A stretch of 64,000 nucleotides of DNA, from NCBI GenBank assembly GCA_029582155.1, contig CM055898.1, positions 36,641,455-36,705,454 of the forward strand. The letters run 5' to 3'. This document shows positions 51,005 through 63,699 of the stretch, one piece after another; the first letter of the stretch is position 1, and each line of letters starts with the position of its first letter. The notes beneath the pieces are model-generated. The model worked only from the letters and a program-made list of their open reading frames with translations, was not told the DNA's origin and did no database searches. This stretch comes from Panopea generosa. Its lineage: Eukaryota; Mollusca; Bivalvia; Adapedonta; Hiatellidae. Position numbers and translations under genes: made by a program.

Positions 51005-51725
51005 AGTATTTTACAACAATGCAATGATACAACACAATGACACAATGTACTGATACAATACACTTATACAATACACTGATACAATGCACTGATACTATAC
51101 ACTGACACAATGCACTGACAAAATGCAATGAAACAGTACAATGACACAATGCACTGACACAACGAATGATACAATACACTGATACAATACACTGACATAA
51201 TGCACTGACACAATGCAATGGAACAATGCAATAATACAATGCAATGATACAGTACATTGATCCGATACACTAACACAATACAATGAAACAAAACAATGAT
51301 ACTATACACTGACACAATGCACTGACACAATGCACTGATACAATTCAATGATACAATACACTGATACCACTGACAAAGCAATGACACAATCTAGTGATAC
51401 AATACATTGATACAATACACTGTCACAATGTAATGAAACAATACAATGATACCATACACTGACACAATGCAATGATACAATACACCGACACAATGCACTG
51501 ATACAATATACTGATACAATACATTGATACAATACACTGACACAATGAAATGATACAATTGACTGACATAAAACATTGATACAATGCACTGACACTGCAC
51601 TGATACAATACACCGATGCAATACACTGACAAAAAAGCACTGGTACAAGACATTGATACAATACCCTGACACAATGTTATGATACTGTACACTTAATTAA
51701 TGTACTGATACAATACACTGATACA
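51005..51725. repeat. 13-bp minisatellite (ACTGATACAATAC)
   Basis: More than 50 units alternate among ACTGATACAATAC, ACTGACACAATGC and related forms. The minus strand is open in all three frames because the unit contains no stop in any register and repeats every 39 bp in frame; the product would be Cys/Val/Ser/Ile-rich. It ends immediately (about 10 bp) before the splice acceptor of the next coding exon. Confidence 0.95.
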
Positions 51726-51734
51726 TTTTAACAG

Positions 51735-51923
51735 ATATGGGAAGATTTGTGCGAGTATCACATGTGTAGCGATCTTAGAGAAAACGTGCGTGAGCGGATG
51801 TTAGAACGTTTCGAAACATTGATTTCCCAGATTGACATTGCTGTCCTGAATGACATACTTTGTCATCACGGAGAAAGATATTCTGAAGACATAATAGACT
51901 GCCTGAAAAACAGGATAACACAG
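51735..51923 (+). CDS. RNF213-like gene, helical stalk exon 6
   Basis: CATTTTAACAG acceptor, GTGATA donor at 51924, phase 0 at both ends, 63 codons. It encodes IWEDLCEYHMCSDLRENVRE and then RMLERFETLISQIDIAVLND. It matches the style of the preceding arm segments. Since the flanking exons are also phase 0, extra exons in the 10-kb and 7-kb introns on either side cannot be excluded. The acceptor lies directly against a minisatellite. Confidence 0.72.
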
Positions 51924-52335
51924 GTGATAGTTTATATTAATTGCAAAACGAACAGGAATACGTATATTTTATTCAGCATAAATTATATAAACTCGTACAA
52001 TGTTTATATCATACTTATGTTTATCTATTCCTTACTTAACTAAATCTCGTTAAAATAAAACTATAGCAGTTCTAAAAATATTACACCCTGTATGTGGACA
52101 TACATTTAAACTTTATGGTTGCACGCACTTCAGCAACGCGTTAATAGTAAAAAACGACCTCAAGTGTTCGTGCAAAATCATTAAATGCATATTTCATATT
52201 GCTTTATAAGGAATTGATTTTGCAATGGTACATGCTTGTATAATATTGCTTTCACAAAGTAGTTGATATTTATAGTATTACCCTGCACAAAACTGAAGTT
52301 CGAGTGTTCTGGTAGATCAAATACTGCATGACGCA

Positions 52336-52496
52336 CAGCCGAGCCATAAAAATCACAACTATCGTGCAGACAGTCCAATTTCGTACACCGTGCACAGTTT
52401 GTTAATGCACGGTTACAGCCGAGCCAATAAAAATCACAACTACCGTGCAGACAGTCCAATTTCGTACACCGTGCACAGTTTGTTAATGCACGGTTA
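52336..52496. repeat. Two tandem copies of an 80-bp unit
   Basis: CAGCCGAGCC..AAAATCACAA to TGCACAGTTTGTTAATGCAC is repeated head to tail with two differences, so the duplication is recent. Confidence 0.9.
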
Positions 52497-52550
52497 TGCG
52501 ATTCAACGTTTAACACCAATGTGAAATCTAAGATGTTTTGATAAACATAT

Positions 52551-52552
<2 letters not shown>

Positions 52553-52587
<35 letters not shown>
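52553..52587. repeat. (TC)n microsatellite
   Basis: An uninterrupted TC run just left of the LINE remains. Confidence 0.95.
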
Positions 52588-52590
<3 letters not shown>

Positions 52591-52699
52591 ATTTTAATAT
52601 TTGTTTCTTTATTCTAGGAAGTTCGAAATAGATTATTCCACGGGTATTGCGGTTTATGGAATCGAGAAGGAAATCAATATCATATTCCAGCTACAAATC

Positions 52700-54560
52700 A
52701 AAATTAATGAACAATAGGAAAAAAAATGAATCAAACAAAATGAATAACTAGAACACATTCTTTCCATTGATAAAATCAAATCAGTGGAAATGTTTAAACA
52801 AGAACTTGAACAAATGTTAAGAAAGACAAAATGCAAAGTTATTTGGTAAGATCGCGAGCTAAAATCATAGTAAATGGGTGAAAAATTTTTTTTATCAAAA
52901 AATATCAAATAAAGACGATAAACTAGAATATATCGATTTAGAATTGAATTAGAAGGATTAAATACACCAAAATCTTACAACTGTTTAATCAAACTCTATA
53001 GAAGAGTATTTTATCAATTGAAGAATCAGCAGCAATGCTAAGAGCAATGTCAAACAACCGCAGCCCAGGAAGTGACGGATTTGGAGGAGATTTTTTTTAT
53101 AAAGTATTCTGATAAAAGCTAGGTCATTTTATAGTTCGATCATTAAATTATGGATTTTAGAAACGGGAACTATCAATAACGCAAAGGGAGGAAACCATTA
53201 CAGTTATACCAAAAAAAAAATAAATCTAAGCTTTTTATGACAAACAATAGACCAATCTTACTTCTCAGTAGTGTATACAAAATTGCCTCGGGCACTATAG
53301 CAAATAGAAGATTAAATCTGTGCTCAATAAATGAATACATAAAGATCAAGCTGGTTATATTGAAGACAGATATAAAGGTTAAATTACAAGATTTATTTAT
53401 GACATAATGCATTATGCAGAGAAAAATATGGGCTTATTATATTGGTTGATTTCGAAAAAGCATTCGATTCTCTTTCATGGGAATTCATATATAAGTGTTG
53501 AGTTTTTTAGGGTTTAGGAAATATATCATCTCTTCGATAAAACTTTTTTAAAATAGATGAAATTTTAGCTGTGAATCAAGGTGGTTATTTATTAGAGTTT
53601 TTTAATATTGGGCGAGGCTGCCAGAATTATCCAGGTATGCAAAATATCAATCAAACGTAAGCTTCGCTAAAACTCAAGTAGCATGGATACGCAGAACAAT
53701 ATATAGTCAAGTCACAATGAAAAAAAGGAAAACTAATTTAGGGTGAACACACAAATCAAACTATCTGGAATAAAAGTTAATGTTGATTTGGGTAAAATAT
53801 TAGATTTAAATCAATTAAATGAGAAAATAACGAATATAGATAATTTGATAAAACATTTGAAGAGAAGATATTTGACTCCATTAAGGTAAATCACAGTTAT
53901 AAAATCACTGCTTCTACCAATGTTAAATCATCTCTTTATTTCTCTAGCAAAGCCAAAAGAAACCAATGTTAAAAAACTGTAGAGTACATTTTATGAATTT
54001 CTTTGGGAAGGCCTAACAAAAATTAATAATACAGTTATGATAAAATGACATTCAGAAGGAGGTATATACATGGATTTAAAATCGTACGGGAACGATAGCA
54101 AGTGGAAACATACGACTGAAAATATTATTTATATTAAGAAACTAGCAGTTTTAGGCAAATGTTTCTGTGATATAACCATCCAAAAAACAAAAAAACAAAT
54201 TTTGGATTGATGTTTTAACTGGATATGCCAAATCACTGACAATAATTTAATTGATTCAAAAGAGAGTTTCTTATCAAATCCTATATTTTATACAGTCAAG
54301 CAATATTTTTATTGGCAGAAGACCAGCGTATTTCAAAATATGGTTTGATAAGAACATCTGTCTATTGAATTATTTATATAATGACAAGTGTGAGCTATAC
54401 GCCATTGATGAATTTGAAAATGTTTATGGCATGGAACCAGATTTTTTACTATACACCAGCTTCACATCAGTTATTAATCATTTTCAAAGAAATGTATTGA
54501 AAACAATAACTCCTTATAGTACCCTCAAATATCATACAATTCTTACAAAGTAATAGATAT
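52700..54560 (+). mobile_element. Decayed non-LTR retrotransposon (LINE), fragment 1
   Basis: Frames with many shifts and stops carry SNNRSPGSDGFGGDFFYKVF (fingers), NNRPILLLSSVYKIASGTIA then NRR, VDFEKAFDSLSWEF (motif A), and the C-terminal IFIGRRPAYFKIWFDKNI followed by LLNYLYND. This order matches the reverse transcriptase and C-terminal region of L1-like LINE ORF2 in bivalves. It is inactive and lies within the intron between two coding exons. Confidence 0.85.
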
Positions 54561-54839
54561 ATTTTATAATATATAAAATAAAAACAATCATAAACCAACT
54601 TCAAAAGTAAAATGGGGCCTTGTTTATGACATTGAAGACGAAACTTTGTCAGATGGTTATGCTTCCTTCCAAAAGTACAATGAATATAACTCTGCAGTGG
54701 TTTTAGATTAGAATAAATCACAGACTACTTCCAACTAACCCGTACTTATATAACATTTACAAAAAACAGAATTTTATAAAATATTTTGGAATGACATCAC
54801 ACATTATGCTTTAAATCGATGAACTACTCGTACATGCAT

Positions 54840-56900
54840 GGTACATTAACACCATTGCAGAAGCAATGTATTAAAATGCTTCTACCTAAAAAAGACAAAG
54901 ACCTCTCATTATTGCCAAACTGGAGAAAAGCTTATTAAATGTAGACTATAAATTGCGACAAAAACTATAGCTAATAGAATGAAAAAGGTATTACCAGACA
55001 TTATTAATAACAGTCAGACAGGATTCTTAAAAGGACGTTACATTGGTGAAAATATAAGGATATTTTTTTTTTAAATAATGATAATAGACCGGGACTGATA
55101 TTCTTCGCCGATTTTGAAAAAAGCATTTGGCAGTGTGGACCATAATTTTATTTTTAAAACATTACAATATTTTAAATTTGGTAACGAAATTATCAATTGG
55201 ATAAAACTATTTTATAATGATTTACAAAGTTGTGTATCAAATAATTGTTATTCCTCTGATTATTTTAATATAAAAAGAAGAGTAAGACAAACATGCCCAC
55301 TTTGTCCATATTTGTTGTACAAGCAATAGAAATTCTATATAAAGCTGTAAATAACGATAACAATATTGAAGGTGTAAAGATACGCAAAAACGTTATCAAA
55401 TATACTGCTTTTGCAGACGACACCACATTTTTATAAAATGGAAATAAATTTTCTTTTGAAACTTTAATAGTATTAGTTGATAGCTTGAGCTCAATTTCTG
55501 GTTTAAAGTTAAATTCTAAAAAATCTATTATTCTCCGTGTATGCTCTTTAAAAACTTCCATTGACATATATTGTAAAAATAAAACAAATGTTTGGACTAA
55601 TGAAAAAACATCAATACTGGGAATTGGTTTCACGAACGAAACAATTAAAAACAAAGATCCAAAAATAAAACAATTTCAAAACTGTCTTGAAAACTGGAAT
55701 AAACATAAATTATCGATATTAGGTAAAATCATAGTAATAAAAATATTTGCATTACCAAAAGTAATTTTCCCATTAAGAGTGCTTGAATCACCTAACAAAA
55801 ACACTATAAACTTTATCAAAATTAAAATGTTCGAATTTCTGTTGGAGGGGAAACCAGACAAAGTTAAGCGTAAAACTATATACATAATATTGAAAACGAT
55901 GATAGATATAGAACTTTTTATAAATTAAATTAAAGCAAGTTGGGTTTAACGATTTACAGATGTAAACAATAAAGGCGCATGGAAGAATATCTACATGTCA
56001 TCAATTGAAAAGTATGGTGGAAAATTCATCTTTGAGAATATCGTTAATTGCAAAGATGGTTATTCTATGTTCAGCGAAATGCCTTTTTTATGTAAAATAA
56101 TAGAATCATGGTCAAAAATTAATTTTAACACTAATATCGAAGATGTTAATATAGTTAAACAACATATATTGAATAATTTTTTCATTAAAAGTAAAGACAG
56201 TTAGTTATTTTACAAATCATGGTTACAGCTAGGAATTAAAACATTAAATCATATATATGATTCTAGACACAAGACGTTTTATACTTTTTAATGATTAAAA
56301 CAATTATACAATATAAGTAATTCAGAATTTCTCAATTATTTTACAATTACCCAAAGCAAACCAAAATGATGGAAACACATAATTAAAACAGAGAATATAA
56401 TAGAAACTGAAAAACAACATCTTTAATACACCAAGTGAGGAAATGTAATTTTCCAAATAGAATGTTATATTATATGCAAATTCAGTTAATTAATAAGATA
56501 ATGAAATAAAACCTTATCTTAAATGAGAAGAAATATTCAACAGCCTTGACTGGAAAACCATTCATTGTCTACCTTTCAAAAGTAGCATAGACACAAAACT
56601 AAGATCATTTCAATACAAATACATTATGAGAATTTTACCTACAAACACATTTTTATCTAAATGTAAAATAGTGAATTCAAGTCTAAGTGAATTTTGTGAG
56701 AGATATCCAGAAACTTTAGAACATTTATTTTGGGAATGTCATTATGTAAGAGCCTTTTAGACTCAGGTCCATATTTTTTGTATTTCAACCAATCAACCTT
56801 TCAACATCTGTTATCAAAATATATCGTTTGGGTTATGTAACTCTTCATCAGTTAATTTACTTAACTGTATAATATTACTTGCTTAATACGAAGACAGTTT
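54840..56900 (+). mobile_element. Decayed LINE, fragment 2
   Basis: A second start of the same family: LTPLQKQCIKMLLPKKDKDL, NWR, then ADFEKxAFGSVDHNFIFKT (motif A, frameshift), RRVRQTCPLCPYL (motif B), YTAFADDTTFL (motif C, with intact FADD), and a thumb ending near LESPNKNTINFIKIKMFEFL. It ends with a C-terminal knuckle-like region (RSFQYKYIMRILPTNTFLSK...CERYPETLEHLFWECHY). Stops and frameshifts throughout make it non-functional. Confidence 0.88.
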
Positions 56901-57319
56901 CCAGTATTGAAGCATTCATACCATATCTACAAACAAACAAGCAAATAGAAAAAAACTTATTGCAATAAACAAAAACGAAAATAAATGGGGAAACATGTAA
57001 CCTATAATTACGAAAGAAAACTATACTACATACAGCTTCTCATCTTCTTAATTGTAAATTTCTACTTTTCTTATCTTTGCTCTTTCTCTACTCTCTTTTA
57101 TCCGTTTTTAATATTTTCTTTTTATATTTACCCTTAAAATATTGCTTGTAAGACATTGTATGCATGTTATGTTAGCTAAAGGTATCATGTAATGTGTTAA
57201 AAAAATTATATAGTTTGTATTGATACATGAATAGTTTTTGTATAACATGGAATAAAATATATTCATCATAACCCCCACCCCCCCAAAAAAACACACACAC
57301 AAAAAACAAACAAACTAGC

Positions 57320-57960
57320 CCACTGTGTGATTACTGTGATTACTGAAATGAAGAAGAAACTTTTATCCACATGCTATGGACCTGTCCCGCAACAAAATTG
57401 TTTCTTCAGCAACTTCAAAATATGTAAGTATCAAAACAAATGAGATTGCCATTTACTGAAGAACTTTTTATTTTAAATATTGGAAAGCAACTCAAATTCA
57501 GTTTCAAATTTTACTAGAAATCAAATAGAATAATCCAAGCAGCAAAATGTCCATTATCAGTATATGCATTAAAAAACCCACTAAAATTATCACACTGTAG
57601 ACATATCGCAATAAAAAAACAATTTTGTAAATTAATTCAATCAAGATTGGTAATTCGTGAACATACTACTCAATTTTCACAATATTTCACCTGGATTTAT
57701 TGATATTTCGTCAACACAAAGATTGTTCATTTTATATTTTCAATCTACAATTCAATGAGCAAGTTCATTGTGGATATTTTCCGATATGTTAACAATTATA
57801 TCAGTAGCTTGTATATACACAATTTGCAGCGATTCAATCCCATTGAAACAATTGAATCTCTAAAAGTATCTATGGACAATGTTATTCCAGGTCTGGTTAA
57901 TTTTCTCATACAAATGCATCAAACTACTAGGTAGTTGTAAATATTGGCTTGTTTTTTAAA
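57320..57960 (+). mobile_element. LINE C-terminal fragment 3
   Basis: CDYxNEEETFIHMLWTCPAT repeats the 'C-x2-C ... H-x-F/M-x-x-C' tail already present near 56690, so this is a third, separate copy. It continues to about 57950 without a recognisable end. Confidence 0.65.
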
Positions 57961-58753
57961 CAAATCCTATACATGCTATTTCGGGTTAAGGTCAGTGAGG
58001 TCGAGTCGATTTAATCGTTGCATTTAGTAGATATACTAGATAGTGTACTGATACAATTGTAAACATAAACTCTGCGGGTGGTGCATTTCAAGACGTTGTT
58101 GCATGCTTATTTCTGACTGAATCTAAATGAAACTTTCTGAAAATATACCCAGTGAATTCGTTCATTAGATTGTAGATTAAAATATGAAACAGACTCGTAT
58201 TGGCAAAATATCAATAAATCCGAATGACCTATTATGCAAGTTGAGTAGTGTATACATATGTAATATCATAATGCTCTGTTTGTATCATACGTCGGCCTTT
58301 TAGCTCCAGTGATATGTACAGTTAGCATCAATTTAACTTAATATTGATATATTAAAAAAATTGTCTGCATGAATTCAATGAGCGAGGAGATATTTTGATA
58401 ACATCTACGTTGATAACTTTACAAAACACACTATATCTGAACTTATAGTTATGAGGACAACCCCTATCGTCACTTTATTTTTGTAGCGTTCTCCTGTTTA
58501 TGATTATCATATGCATTGATTGTATTTGTTATGTACTTTAAATACATCGTTTTTTTATTTTTATATAGGGTTGTTTATCATTAAATTCCCATGGTTAAAT
58601 TTCGATTACACGTTATATGCCTGTAAAGCTAAAACAATAACATGTAAACTTTAGCAAAACCCTTTAGTTTTGCCTAATTATCATATTATTTATATTAAGA
58701 AATATTAAATTTGTGTTATTTTATGTGTTAAAGCAAATATGATTTTGTTTCAG

Positions 58754-58949
58754 AACTTTGAAGAACTGTTAACTGGGGTTGCGTATAGACAAATGTTTCG
58801 TCAGTGGCCATCAGGGGTAAAAACACAATTCATAACATGGTACTCAAAGAAATTCAACGACGAAGTCGAAAAGTTCAAACACAGAAGAATGTTGCTATTG
58901 GATATATCTTTTAAGTGGCAACGATTTGCAATATATTTAGAGGAAATTG
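58754..58949 (+). CDS. RNF213-like gene, last exon visible in the window
   Basis: ATTTTGTTTCAG acceptor, GTATAT donor at 58950, entry phase 0 and exit with one base. It encodes NFEELLTGVAYRQMFRQWPS and then GVKTQFITWYSKKFNDEVEK, ending FAIYLEEI. The next exon must begin with two bases and was not found before 64000, so the protein is incomplete here and the AAA+ and RING/RZ parts lie to the right. Confidence 0.75.
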
Positions 58950-59839
58950 GTATATATTCGTATATTTTATATGTAACTCACTGACATTGTTCTTAAGATG
59001 TTTGTTTCTACTATATTTCGATGATATGACGGAATAAACGGTAATATTAATCAGCAGTCGAGCATCATTAAACTATCAATTCGAGGGCTTGGCGCAAAAC
59101 TATTGTAACTAGGTTTTTGCAAATTGTTCAGGAGGAGGAAAAAACTGTTTTTTATTTTCTTCTTAAGATATTTTTCAAAATTTAAATGAAAACTGCATTA
59201 CTTACAATATTAACAAGTGTTATCAATTAAAGCTTTAATATAACTTGATTTATTTGTAAAAGTTAGAGTTACAATAGTGTTGCATTGAAAATTCAAACTG
59301 AATTTATATTTGGTGCAAAACTATTGTAACTCAAATAAGTATAGTTTTAGCCTATAAATACAATAATATTGATAGTTCTCGTGTTTACAATCAATTAACC
59401 TATGTCATTAACAATGTAAAGCATAATATTTCAGTTATGAAGTATTAAATTATGTTAATATGAATTAATCTATATAAAATTATATTTCCAAATTCATATT
59501 TAAAAATTGATATTGTGTAAATTTATATAGTATGCAGATACTATCTGGACCACAGCATAATCGTAACTAACTGTCATGTTTAAGATTGACATATTGATAT
59601 TAATAAAACAGTAAATATCAAACAAGATTTTAAAACTTTTGTTTTCAGTCTTATGAATTTGTTCACGAATCGTTACCTAGAGTGCAATAGGCAGTTGAGA
59701 TCAAATTGCATACTACTTGATTGTTTTGGTTAAAACCTTTTTTTAAGATAAATAGACAAATAGATTCCTGTGTTTTATTTAGTTAAAAAATTGGAAAAAG
59801 TTATCGTTTAAATTTTAACAAGCGGTAAGTGGGTACTGT

Positions 59840-62440
59840 GCCCCAAGGGCCCACTATACCAACATCACTAACAACTGTACCATCTACATTCGTCAAATTA
59901 ACTCCAATTCCAACTGCACCTTCAAAATCCATCATACCAAATTAATTAAACACCTTTCAGTGTCTCCATACATGTACCAACTCCACCACCATGGTACAGT
60001 ACCCTTTTCACCCACCAAACTAACATCATTATACCCAATGTACCCTATACAATCACCATACCAACATCATCACTTCTGAACTGTAAATTTAGTATATTAG
60101 CACCATTTTCTACATCCTTAACATCCGCCAAACCAAATTCATCAGACACTGATCATTTATATCCATTACGTGTATCGACTCCATCACCATACCAACTCAA
60201 CTATCCCCAGTGAATGTACCTTCAACACCCACCATACCAACCCCACTACCCATTGCATCCATAACATCCATCATACTGACCTAATTCACTACTGAATCAT
60301 TACACCCACCAATCCAGTACCATTATCCGCTGTAACATCAACATTCACTCCAATGCTCCCTCTACATTTCTCCATTATATAGATACTGTTTTCTCTCTAC
60401 CCACGATTATCTATAATACCAACCAAACCCCATTACTTACTCTACACTCTACACCCACCATTCACTCAACTACATACTCTACCTTCTACATCAACAATAC
60501 CAACAGCACTACCTGTGCCCTAAACATCCACCATACCAACTTCATTACTCACAATCCTTATTATATCAACATCACGACCCACTTTACCCACTGCGTTCAC
60601 CATACCATCATCACTACTGTCTGTTTCATGGACACTACAATCATCTACCATACCATCACAACTCTTCACTGTTCCTTCTACATCCTCTATAATTGTTTAC
60701 TTATTTCACTACTCACTACCCCCTTAATATCAACATCACTACCAATTTCAACCATTATATTCATTATACCAACACCACTACTCAATGTCCACTCTGCATC
60801 CACCATACCATTATAACTAATCACTGTACTTACTACATTCACTAAACCATATCAACCATCATTGTTACCTTTACATCAATAATACCAATTATACTACCAG
60901 CTGTACCCTATAAAACCTCTATACCAACTACACTACTAGCTTTAATATCAATACCCATCATACCAACTACACTACAAGCTGTTCCCTTTATACTCACATT
61001 ACCAACTACACTACCAGCTGTACACTTTATACTCACAATACCAACTACACTACCAGCTGTACCCTTTATACTCATATTACCAACTACACTACTAGCTGTA
61101 CCCTCTAAACCCAGAATACAAACTGCACTACCAGCTATACCCTCCATACTCACAATACCAACTACACTATCAGCTGTACCTTCTTCACCCACCATACCAA
61201 CAATTCTACAAGTCTACCCTCTATACTCACCATACTAACTATACTACCAGCTGTACTATTTATGCCCACGATATCATCTACATAACCTGATGGACCCTCT
61301 TCACCCACAATACCAACAACACTATCAGCTGTACCCTCAACACCCACCATACCAACTAAACTACCAGCTGTACTGTTTATGCCCATGATATCATCTACAT
61401 AACCAGATGTACCCTCTTCACCCACAATACCAATGACATTACCAGTTGTACCATCTACACTCACAACACCAACAACGCTACAAGCTGTAACCTCTTAACC
61501 CATTATACTAACAACACTATCAGTTGTACCCTCTACACCCACCATATCAACTTTACTACCAGCTATACAGTATATACAACTACGATACCATCTACACTAC
61601 AAGCTGTACTCTCTTTACCCACCATAACAACTACACTACCAGCTGTACCCTCATCACCCACCATACCAACTATGCTTCCAATTGTACGATCCACATCCGC
61701 TATACCATCTATGCTACTCACCATACCAACTACACTACCAGCTGTACCTGCTTCATCCACAATAGCAATTGCACTACCTGCTGAACCTTCTATACTCACA
61801 ACACCAACAACGCTACCAGCTGTACCCTCTACACCCAACATACCAACTATACTACCTACTGTAACCTCTACACCCAGTATACCAACAAAGCTACCAGCTG
61901 TACCCTCAACACCCACCATACCAACTATACTACCAGTTGCACTATCCACACCCATGATACCAACTATGCTACGAGCCATACCCTTTACCGCAATCGTACC
62001 AACTACACTACCAGCTGTACCTTCTACATCATTATACCAATATGCTACCAGCCAGACCCTATACACCCACCATACCAACTTTATTACCTGTCATACCCTC
62101 TTCACCTACCTACCAACTTCACTACCAGCTGTACCCTCAACACCCACCATACCAACTATGCTACCTGGGTTATACCCTAAACACCAACCATACCAACTAT
62201 GCTACCAGTTGTACCCTCTAAACCAATTATACCCGCTATACTACCAGCTATACCTTCTACATCCACAATACCAACTACAGTACCAGCTATATCCTCTGCA
62301 TCCATCATACCAACTACAGCACCCTGATGTACCCTCGTGATCCATCATACCAGCTACTATACCAGCAGCTGCTGTACCCGCCATCTCAACTATCCGCTGT
62401 ACACTCTGTATCCACCATACCCCATACCAGCCCCACTACC
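59840..62440. repeat. 39-bp minisatellite inside the TIR element
   Basis: The unit approximates ACCAACTACACTACCAGCTG followed by TACCCTCTACACCCACCAT, irregular before 60880 and regular after. As 39 is a multiple of three, both strands read open for long stretches (61672-62340 plus, 61563-62078 minus, a 13-residue V-G-x-x-G-x-E-G-T-A-G-S-V period). These frames lack start context, splice signals and codon constraint. Confidence 0.92.
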
Positions 62441-62930
62441 CACATCGTGCTTTCTTCAATTGCTATGATTAAAAGTTAACTCTGAGAAATCAAGGTTTAT
62501 CAATATCTAAAATATATTGTTTTGGTTCTAAATTAACAGCCATTTTAAAATAATTAGATACTGTTGACTTCTAGTACTGATATATTAAAAAGACTAATAC
62601 TGATATCTCAGGGCATATCTCATTCTGGAAGTATTTAAAAGGGATATTTTGGTTTAGTAAAGTTATAATTGGTATAAATTAAAAAAGTGTGCTGAGTAAT
62701 AATGTGAGATTGGACAGCCTTTTTATTAAATTAAAAATGCAAACCAAAAAATTCGCTGCAAATTTTAATAAACATATTTTTTTAACAAAATATCAACAAC
62801 TGTTTTTTATTGCACAATAACTATATTAATTATCCTTTTTATTGTCACTTATGTCCAAATCAATAAAACATTTAACATACTCATCTGACTAAAATTAATT
62901 TTTATAAAATTAAAAGTTTTAAAAAATTAC

Positions 62931-62954
62931 GTAAAAAAAAAAAAAAAAAAAAAA
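62931..62954. repeat. Poly(A) run
   Basis: Uninterrupted A-run within the right part of the TIR element. Confidence 0.9.
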
Positions 62955-63699
62955 GTCTCTATACCTGTATTTCTTCAAAATCTTGAAATATTTTCCTGAA
63001 CTATCATTTGAAACTTGTATTGCAATATTCTTGGACTAAATAAAAGTGTGATTATACATGATAACTGGGTTTAATAAAATTTAAATTCAGGTTACAATAG
63101 TTTTGCACCGATATAAATAAAGGCTTCCAAGATAGTACAATAGTTTTGCGCTAAAGAATTAGTGTATTTGAGATACAATATTTTAACCAAAAGTAAATAT
63201 CTTCAAAATTATTTAAAATTTCTGGACCAAATTTTAACAATTCAATTCAATTCAATATTTTATTCAACATAAACATACATTATGTTTATCGCCATTACAT
63301 TTTTATTTTTGTTTATTTTGGCGGTTTAAACAATACAAACATGAATACAAGCATGAGTATTAACAAAACATGGAAAATGAGAAAAGCATGAACAAAAGTA
63401 TCATACATTGTAAAAATAGTGTACGCATTGCCTTTGTATTTGTTATAATTTGTTATTTGACATAATTTATATAATAAAATAAAAAGTAGCCTTAATTTTA
63501 ACATGTTGGTTCATTTGGCAATATAGAGACATTTGATTTTTAAATTATTTGCTTATAACTATTTACTTATTTACACTGTATATTATGTACATAACATTTT
63601 GAATAACACAAGATGCACATTGTAAAACTATAGTTATTTATGCAAAAAACATTAGAAAAAACAGAGTTACAGTAGTTTTGCGCTGAGCCCTCGAACTGT

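Larger units (their letters stand above)
59080..63695. mobile_element. 4.6-kb terminal-inverted-repeat element carrying a minisatellite
   Basis: The left end TTCGAGGGCTTGGCGCAAAA and the right end (read inverted) TTCGAGGGCTCAGCGCAAAA continue as inverted repeats for 31 bp with 3 mismatches. The inner motif GCAAAACTATTGTAACT recurs near both ends: at 59317 in the left orientation, and at 63090 and 63138 inverted, with a decayed copy at 59264. No transposase-like frame is seen, and no clear target duplication was found, so the superfamily is unassigned. It sits in the intron after the exon ending at 58949. Confidence 0.7.

Noticed and set aside
50985..51692. Minus-strand frames giving Cys/Val/Ile/Ser-rich 'membrane-like' proteins
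   Set aside because: All three frames of a 13-bp repeat are stop-free; not evidence of a gene.
52619..52707. Exon EVRNRLFHGYCGLWNREG after a TTCTAG acceptor
   Set aside because: It reaches a stop before any donor and overlaps the start of the LINE remains; flanking exons already join in phase 0.
61563..62340. Long overlapping open frames on both strands, resembling a Gly/Val/Ala-rich repeat protein
   Set aside because: Both are read-throughs of a 39-bp minisatellite within a TIR element; no start context, splice site or domain.
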